From Odoribacteraceae bacterium (lineage in GTDB: Bacteria; Bacteroidota; Bacteroidia; Bacteroidales; Marinifilaceae): a stretch of 10,637 bases of DNA. The stretch covers positions 1 through 10,637 of the forward strand of contig JAITJA010000122.1 in assembly GCA_031279175.1 (NCBI GenBank), in the 5' to 3' direction. Numbering within the stretch: the first letter of the stretch is position 1; each line of letters begins with the position of its first letter. Made by a program: the position numbers and the translations under genes. Shown here one piece after another: positions 5,810 to 10,637 of the stretch. The notes under the pieces were generated by a model. It was not told where the DNA came from. It saw only the letters and a program-made list of their open reading frames with translations, and searched no databases.

Positions 5810-6997
5810 ATGAAGAAAGCTATTTTACTCGTTATCGCGAGCATGTTTAGTATCGCGTTTCTCTCGAACGCCCAGGACAAGGGCTATCGTTTCACGGACG
5901 TCAAACGTCTTCCGACCACCTCGGTGAAAGACCAGGCGCGGGCGGGCACTTGCTGGGCATGGTCCGGCCTCTCGTTCTTTGAATCCGAGATGATGCGTCT
6001 CGGGAAAGACTCCGTCAACCTGGCGGCAATGTACGTCGTGCGGCAAGCGTACGACGATAAAGTCGTGAAATACGTCCGGTTGCACGGCTCGTTAAACTTC
6101 TCCGTCGGCGGCGCGTTCGGCGACGTGATCCACGTGCTCCGGACATACGGCATCGTCCCCATCGAGGCATACCCGGGGTTGAACTACGGGGAGCCTACCC
6201 ACGCTTTCGGCGAGCTTGACGCGGTGCTGAAAGGATACGCGGACGCGGTGATCAAGAACGAAAACAAGCGCCTGAGCACGGCATGGAAAACAGGCTTCCA
6301 GGGAATCCTGGACGCGTATCTCGGCGCGTATCCCGCCAACTTTACCTACAAAGGAAAGGAGTACACGCCGAAGACTTTCGCCAGAGAGGTCGTGGGCCTG
6401 AACATGGAGGACTACGTTAACCTCACCTCTTACACCCATCACCCCTTCTATACCTCGTTTGCCATCGAGGTGCCGGACAACTGGATGTGGGAAACCTCGT
6501 ACAATCTCCCGATCGACGAGTTCATGGCCGTCATGGAGAACGCTATCGACAAGGGATTCACCTTCGCGTGGGGCGCTGACGTGAGCGAGCAGGGCTTCCT
6601 GAGCAAGGAACCCGGGGTAGCCGTGCTACCGGTGGCCGACCCGAAGGAAATGAGCGGGGCGGAGATCGCCAAGTGGGAAAATCTACCCAAAAACCAGCTG
6701 GTAGTCGGAGCGTTCAAGACCGGTCCGGCGCCGGAAAAGGAGGTAACGCAGGAATCCAGGCAAGCCGAGTTCGATAATTACCAGACCACCGACGACCACG
6801 GGATGCATGTCATCGGGAAGGCCACGGATCAACACGGTAATCCTTATTTTATCGTGAAAAACTCATGGAATCGCTATAACAAGTTTGGCGGGTACTTCTA
6901 CGCGTCATACCCCTTCGTGAAGTCCAAGACGTTGAACATTATCGTCCACAAAAACGCTCTCCCGCGGGAGATCCAGAAGAAATTAGGAATAAAATAG
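5810..6997 (+). CDS. Exported C1-family cysteine peptidase (aminopeptidase C / bleomycin hydrolase type)
   Basis: This encodes a 395-residue papain-fold peptidase related to bleomycin hydrolase and aminopeptidase C (MEROPS C1B). The active site is visible: Gln42 and Cys48 in DQARAGTCWAWS, His333 in DDHGMHVIG and Asn351 in IVKNSWN. Residues 1-21 (KK, then a hydrophobic core ILLVIASMFSIAFL, ending SNA before Q22) form a signal peptide with no lipobox Cys, so the mature protein should be periplasmic or secreted. Most well-studied C1B enzymes are cytosolic hexamers; exported versions are common in Bacteroidota. It probably trims peptides from the N-terminus, but specificity is inferred. Length is slightly below the roughly 450 residues of classical PepC. 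It has its own promoter and terminator, so it is monocistronic or nearly so. Confidence 0.9.
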   Translation: MKKAILLVIASMFSIAFLSNAQDKGYRFTDVKRLPTTSVKDQARAGTCWAWSGLSFFESEMMRLGKDSVNLAAMYVVRQAYDDKVVKYVRLHGSLNFSVGGAFGDVIHVLRTYGIVPIEAYPGLNYGEPTHAFGELDAVLKGYADAVIKNENKRLSTAWKTGFQGILDAYLGAYPANFTYKGKEYTPKTFAREVVGLNMEDYVNLTSYTHHPFYTSFAIEVPDNWMWETSYNLPIDEFMAVMENAIDKGFTFAWGADVSEQGFLSKEPGVAVLPVADPKEMSGAEIAKWENLPKNQLVVGAFKTGPAPEKEVTQESRQAEFDNYQTTDDHGMHVIGKATDQHGNPYFIVKNSWNRYNKFGGYFYASYPFVKSKTLNIIVHKNALPREIQKKLGIK

Positions 6998-7001
6998 ACC
7001 G

Positions 7002-7037
7002 ATCCTCCCCTGCCCGCGCGGGGGAGGATTCTCTTTT
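7002..7037 (+). terminator. Intrinsic terminator (or attenuator) after the peptidase gene
   Basis: ATCCTCCCC at 7002-7010 pairs perfectly with GGGGAGGAT at 7021-7029 across a 10-nt loop, and TTCTCTTTT follows at 7029-7037. It begins 4 nt after the peptidase stop codon and ends 9 nt before the fprA start codon, so it lies in the short gap between two same-strand genes. Confidence 0.8.
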
Positions 7038-7046
7038 AATTGAATC

Positions 7047-8255
7047 ATGAACCACGCCATTAAAATACAAGAAAACATCTATTGGATCGGGGCGAACGAC
7101 CGTCGCACGCATCTTTTCGAGAACTACTGGCCACTTCCAAAGGGAGTGGCTTATAATTCCTACCTGATCGCGGACGAGAAGGTCGCGGTGATCGACACCA
7201 TCGAACGAAACAAGATGGAGGATTACGTCGAGAACATCGAGGCCATCCTGGACGGGAGGCTGGTCGATTACGTGATCGTCAATCACATGGAACCGGATCA
7301 TACCGGCGCGCTCAAAAACCTGCTCTGTCGCTACCCGAACGCCACAATCGTCGGGAACGCCAAGACTTTCCCCGTCCTGAAGAACTTCTACGACATCCGC
7401 GACCACCTGATGGAGGTACGGGAAGGCTGCACGCTGGACCTCGGGCGGCACAAACTCACCTTCTACATGACCCCCATGCTCCACTGGCCGGAGACGATGG
7501 TCACCTTCGACGCTACCTCAGGGATTCTCTTTAGCGGGGACATCTTCGGCGCGTTCGGGACGCTGGACGGGGGAATCTTCGACGACGAGGTCGACCTCGA
7601 TTACCTCGAGGAGGAAATTAGCCGCTACTACTCCAATATCGTGGGGAAATTCGGACAACCGGCACAGCTCGCCCTCAAGAAGTTGGAAGCTCTACCCGTC
7701 CGGATGATCTGCTCGACACACGGGCCGCTCCGACGGTCATTCGTCAACGACATCATCGCGAAATACAACGCCTGGAGCAAGTACGAAACCAGCAAGGGGG
7801 TCATCATCGTCTTCAGTTCCATGTACGGGAACACCGAGCGGATGGCCGACGAGATCGCCCGTTGCCTCGTCGAAAACGGAATCAAGAAAATCCGCCTCCA
7901 CGACTCGTCAAAGACGCATCCCTCGTACATTATCAACGACATCTTCCGGTTCAGGGGCGTTATCCTCGGGAGTTGCGCCTACAACGCGAACATCTTCCCG
8001 GCAATGGAAACACTGCTGCACGAGCTGGAACAGATCGGGGTGAAAAATCACCTGCTGGGCTACTTCGGGGACAAATCATGGTCGGGAGGGGCCATCAACC
8101 GCTTCGACCGCTTCGCCAAGAATATTGACTGGGAGATCGTGCACCCCGCTCACGAGGCGTGGGGCGCGCCGAAAACGGGAGATCGAGAAGCATGTCGAAA
8201 TATCGCTCGCGCGATGGCCGACAAACTCAACGCGCTCTATCCCGATGAAGCTTGA
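7047..8255 (+). CDS. fprA: Flavodiiron protein, FprA family (A-type flavoprotein)
   Basis: This encodes a 402-residue cytoplasmic flavodiiron protein that reduces O2 to water and/or NO to N2O, protecting anaerobes. The N-terminal metallo-beta-lactamase-like domain carries the diiron ligands: HMEPDH at 80-85 (His80, Glu82, Asp84), His146 in MLHWPE, Asp165 in FSGDIFG and His225 in STHGPL. The C-terminal flavodoxin domain starts near 251 with the FMN phosphate-binding loop FSSMYGNTE at 256-264. It is the basic two-domain type with no rubredoxin or flavin-reductase extension, so an external electron donor is needed. Whether it prefers O2 or NO cannot be told from the sequence. The start lies just 9 nt after a terminator and has no promoter of its own in the gap. 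Its 3' end overlaps glf by 11 nt. Confidence 0.95.
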   Translation: MNHAIKIQENIYWIGANDRRTHLFENYWPLPKGVAYNSYLIADEKVAVIDTIERNKMEDYVENIEAILDGRLVDYVIVNHMEPDHTGALKNLLCRYPNATIVGNAKTFPVLKNFYDIRDHLMEVREGCTLDLGRHKLTFYMTPMLHWPETMVTFDATSGILFSGDIFGAFGTLDGGIFDDEVDLDYLEEEISRYYSNIVGKFGQPAQLALKKLEALPVRMICSTHGPLRRSFVNDIIAKYNAWSKYETSKGVIIVFSSMYGNTERMADEIARCLVENGIKKIRLHDSSKTHPSYIINDIFRFRGVILGSCAYNANIFPAMETLLHELEQIGVKNHLLGYFGDKSWSGGAINRFDRFAKNIDWEIVHPAHEAWGAPKTGDREACRNIARAMADKLNALYPDEA

Positions 8256-9348
8256 TTACCTGATCGTCGGGAGCGGGTTAAGCGGGGCCGTCTTCGCGAG
8301 AGAAGCCACCGCCCGGGGAAAACGCTGCCTGGTCATCGAAAAACGGGAACATCCCGGGGGGAACATCCGTTGCGAAAACCGCGAGGGCATCAACGTCCAC
8401 CTGCACGGCGCGCACGTCTTCCACGCGAATCAACGGGAAACGTGGGACTACGTGAACCGCCTGACCCCTTTCAATCACTTCATCAACTCCCCGCTCGCCT
8501 ACTATCGAGGGAGACTATTCAATCTCCCGTTCAACATGAACACCTTCTACCAGCTCTGGGGATGCATCACGCCAGACGAGGCAAGGGAAAAAATCGCGCG
8601 ACAAATCGAGGAAGCCGCCATCACCGGCGAACCAAAGAATCTCGAAGAACAAGCGCTCGCCCTCTGCGGGAAAGACATCTACCTACACCTCATCAAGGGA
8701 TACACGGAAAAACAATGGGGACGCGACGCCACGATGCTACCACCGGGAATCATCCGGCGAGTACCGCTACGATACACCTTTAATAACAACTACTTCAACG
8801 ACCCCTACCAGGGAATACCGGTCGGCGGGTATAACCGCCTCGTCGAGGCGCTACTGGAAGGCGTGGAGGTGAAGACCAGCTGCGACTTCTTCGACGACAG
8901 GCCCTATTTCGAGAGCGTCGCCGACAAAATCCTCTATACCGGTCGCCTGGACGACTTCTTCGATCGCTCACTCGGGACACTGGAATACAGGAGCCTCCAC
9001 TTCGAACACCAGCTCGTCGAACAGCCCGACTTCCAGGGAAATGCCGTGGTCAATTACACCGAACGACAAGTGCCTTACACGAGAATCATCGAACACAAGC
9101 ACTTCGAGTCCGGCAACCAGCCCCGCACCATCATCACCCGCGAATTCCCCGACGAGTATAGCCAAGACCACGAGCCTTACTACCCCGTCAACGACGCCCG
9201 CAACGAAAACCTCCTCGCCAAGTACCGCGAGCTGGCGCGAGCACGCCAACGGGTCATCTTCCGCGGACGGCTCGCCGAGTACAAGTATCACGACATGGAC
9301 GATACCGTGGAAGCAATCCTCCAACTCGTCAAAACGGAATTCAAATGA
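8245..9348 (+). CDS. glf: UDP-galactopyranose mutase
   Basis: This encodes a 367-residue flavoenzyme that interconverts UDP-galactopyranose and UDP-galactofuranose, giving the galactofuranose donor for surface glycans. It has the FAD-binding GSGLSG at 9-14 and EKREHPGGN at 32-40, the conserved HLHGAHVFH at 52-60, YTEKQWGR at 153-160, the Arg-containing IIRRVPLRYTFNNNYF, DPYQGIPVGGY at 187-196, YTGRLDDFFD and, near the end, GRLAEYKYHDMD. Length matches the family. I chose the ATG at 8245 because MKLDYLIVGSG puts the Rossmann strand right at the N-terminus; the frame is open a further 40 codons upstream, but that part lies inside fprA. It overlaps fprA by 11 nt and the next gene by 4 nt (ATGA), suggesting coupled translation. 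The enzyme is active only with reduced FAD. Confidence 0.96.
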   Translation: MKLDYLIVGSGLSGAVFAREATARGKRCLVIEKREHPGGNIRCENREGINVHLHGAHVFHANQRETWDYVNRLTPFNHFINSPLAYYRGRLFNLPFNMNTFYQLWGCITPDEAREKIARQIEEAAITGEPKNLEEQALALCGKDIYLHLIKGYTEKQWGRDATMLPPGIIRRVPLRYTFNNNYFNDPYQGIPVGGYNRLVEALLEGVEVKTSCDFFDDRPYFESVADKILYTGRLDDFFDRSLGTLEYRSLHFEHQLVEQPDFQGNAVVNYTERQVPYTRIIEHKHFESGNQPRTIITREFPDEYSQDHEPYYPVNDARNENLLAKYRELARARQRVIFRGRLAEYKYHDMDDTVEAILQLVKTEFK

Positions 9349-10370
9349 AAACAATTAACGGGCATTACATCTCCAAAAACTACCGGTCGTACACCTCAGC
9401 CGCGTCGAAAGCGAAAATCGACTGCGAGGAAATCATGCAAAAAAACGGCTACGCGAATATCGGACTCCCGCGCACCATCCGCTCGAACGAGATATACGGC
9501 TTTCTCCGGAATCTCTTCTCGGTATTACTCGCCGCCTGCCGCGTAAAACGCGGCACGCCGCTCGTCCTGCAGTACCCGTTAAAGAAATATTACCCCTTCC
9601 TCTGCCGGGTAGCGCGCCTGAAAGGGGCCCCCGTCATCACGATTATCCACGACCTCCGCTCCCTGAGACGGAAAAAAATGATCGTCGACAGGGAAATACG
9701 CGACCTGAACCGCTCCACCGTCCTCGTCGCGCACAACGAAAAAATGGCAGGATGGTTACGCGAACAAGGATGCCGTTCCCGCCTCGTCCTCCTCTCCATC
9801 TTCGATTACCTCTCCGACGTCGAGCCCCTCCCGCGGCCTTTCCGACGTCCACTGGAAATCGTCTTCGCCGGCACGTTCTCTCGCGAGCGGAGCAGCTTCC
9901 CGGCGAAGATCGACCCGAACGCCTCCTCTTTCCTGCTCAACATGTACGGTCGCCCCGGGGACGTCGCCGCGCTTTCCGCTCATCCCGTCATCCGCTACAA
10001 GGGCGTTTTCGATGCCGACATCCTCATCTCCAAGATCGAGGGACACTTCGGGCTGATCTGGGACGGGCCGGAAACGACCACCTGTGCCGGCGGACACGGC
10101 GAGTACCTGCTTTACAACAACCCGCACAAGACCTCTCTTTACCTCCGTTGTCATCTTCCCGTCATCATCTGGTCGCGGAGTGCCCTCGCGCCTTTTGTCC
10201 GCGATCACCGCGTCGGCCTGCTCGTCGACTCCCTGGAGGATCTCGAACACCTCTGCGCCACGCTCACCGGGGAAGACTATCTCTCCATGCAACAAAATAC
10301 CAGGATCATCGCCGAACGCCTGAAAAACGGGGACTACCTCGCGGAAGCACTTGCCCGCGCGCTCCCCTGA
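9345..10370 (+). CDS. Probable galactofuranosyltransferase (beta-1,6-galactofuranosyltransferase-like)
   Basis: This encodes a 341-residue glycosyltransferase with a GT-B-like layout and no membrane-spanning stretch I am confident of. The N-terminal half has alternating strands and helices (LVLQYP about 73-78, VITIIHDLRSLRRKK about 97-111, STVLVAHNEKMAGWL). The C-terminal half begins with LEIVFAGTFSR near 190 and carries GEYLLYNNPHKTSLYL followed by HLPVIIW. That YNNPHKTS-LYL segment recalls bacterial galactofuranosyltransferases of the WbbI type. The 4-nt overlap with glf, which makes the UDP-galactofuranose donor, strongly supports this role. The acceptor (O-antigen, capsule or other glycan) is unknown. 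The remaining glycan genes are not in the window unless they lie further right. Confidence 0.82.
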   Translation: MKTINGHYISKNYRSYTSAASKAKIDCEEIMQKNGYANIGLPRTIRSNEIYGFLRNLFSVLLAACRVKRGTPLVLQYPLKKYYPFLCRVARLKGAPVITIIHDLRSLRRKKMIVDREIRDLNRSTVLVAHNEKMAGWLREQGCRSRLVLLSIFDYLSDVEPLPRPFRRPLEIVFAGTFSRERSSFPAKIDPNASSFLLNMYGRPGDVAALSAHPVIRYKGVFDADILISKIEGHFGLIWDGPETTTCAGGHGEYLLYNNPHKTSLYLRCHLPVIIWSRSALAPFVRDHRVGLLVDSLEDLEHLCATLTGEDYLSMQQNTRIIAERLKNGDYLAEALARALP

Positions 10371-10600
10371 CGCGTGAACATTCCAGCCGCTCGCCATACA
10401 AGCCCGCGATTCTCCTCCCGTCCTTTCCTGCTCGCTCGCGCCCCCTCGTGCCCCCGCCCCCCGCGGCATGTCTGAACCGGGACGCGCGGGAAAACCCCGC
10501 CCCGCGATCTTGAACAAGAGCCCCTTCCGCGATCCCGCTCCCCGCCTTGCCCGTTCTTTGATCCCGCCCCCGTGCACGCCCCCCCCGCGCCATCTAATCT
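10371..10600. other. C-rich intergenic stretch with runs of C/G
   Basis: These 230 bases have no gene I can support and show a strong excess of C over G on the plus strand. Runs of five to eight C lie at 10441-10445, 10451-10455, 10457-10462 and 10579-10586. The minus strand of 10563-10586 fits a loose G-quadruplex pattern. GCGGG at 10486-10490 can pair with CCCGC at 10496-10500 around AAAAC, but no T-tract follows. A small dyad, TCTTG-AA-CAAGA, lies at 10508-10519. Long frames on either strand here are rich in Arg, Gly and Pro and look non-genic. Confidence 0.5.
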
Positions 10601-10637
10601 CTACACCAGCACCCGTTCCCCGGGAATCAACGGGATG
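10601..10637 (-). CDS. Possible C-terminal end of an unidentified gene (cut by window edge)
   Basis: Read from the right edge on the minus strand, one frame gives IPLIPGERVLV and then a TAG at 10603-10601. The composition is protein-like, unlike the G-rich stretch beyond the stop, and a convergent gene end would explain why the glycosyltransferase operon stops here. Eleven codons are too few to identify a family or to exclude chance. Confidence 0.25.
   Translation of the reverse strand, partial: IPLIPGERVLV

Noticed and set aside
8125..8244. 40-codon upstream extension of glf
   Set aside because: The extension lies wholly within fprA, is Arg-rich and precedes the natural N-terminal Rossmann strand; the ATG at 8245 is far better.
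9752..10577. Long alternative frames on both strands across the glycosyltransferase end and the C-rich region
   Set aside because: They are shadow frames made by GC-rich sequence with few stops; composition is dominated by Arg, Pro and Gly.
1..10637. CRISPR arrays, tRNA or rRNA genes, transposases and attachment sites
   Set aside because: I looked for regularly spaced repeats, RNA-like cloverleaf segments and transposase motifs and saw none.

Overview
The window looks like chromosomal DNA of a fairly GC-rich member of the Bacteroidota, most likely Bacteroidales. The reasons are the TTG / TAnnTTTG-type promoters in front of several genes, the near absence of Shine-Dalgarno sequences with A-rich leaders instead, a Bacteroidota-type ClpP/ClpX pair (ClpX with a VGF loop), an RpoE-like ECF sigma factor with a hydrophobic C-terminal tail, and a sodium/sugar symporter beside galactokinase. 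Base composition is clearly above 50% GC by eye, so high-GC groups such as Rikenellaceae are possible. I cannot fix the genus.

Layout. (1) 1-1439, minus strand: galactose uptake and phosphorylation, with galK followed by the start of an SSS-family sodium/sugar symporter cut by the window edge. (2) 1440-1577: a compact divergent promoter region. (3) 1578-4733, plus strand: a tight clpP-clpX-hflX operon (gaps of 12 and 3 nt) for protein quality control and ribosome rescue or stress. (4) 4734-5809: an ECF sigma-factor gene on the minus strand without an adjacent anti-sigma gene, flanked by two non-coding stretches that share a 13-bp exact direct repeat; the upstream stretch also holds a perfect hairpin and a strong promoter. 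(5) 5810-6997, plus strand: an exported C1-family (bleomycin hydrolase/aminopeptidase C type) cysteine peptidase, followed by a good intrinsic terminator. (6) 7047-10370, plus strand: a translationally coupled set, fprA (flavodiiron protein), glf (UDP-galactopyranose mutase) and a probable galactofuranosyltransferase; neighbouring genes overlap by 11 and 4 nt. (7) 10371-10637: a strongly C-rich intergenic stretch and a possible minus-strand gene end at the window edge.

How they fit together. GalK and its symporter feed galactose into the cell. Glf converts UDP-galactopyranose into UDP-galactofuranose and the last gene probably transfers galactofuranose onto a surface glycan. The most thought-provoking arrangement is the coupling of an oxygen/NO-reducing flavodiiron protein to a mutase that works only with reduced flavin. 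Apart from that, most genes belong to well-known families. I see no CRISPR array, tRNA, rRNA or insertion sequence, and no clear evidence of a wholly new system.
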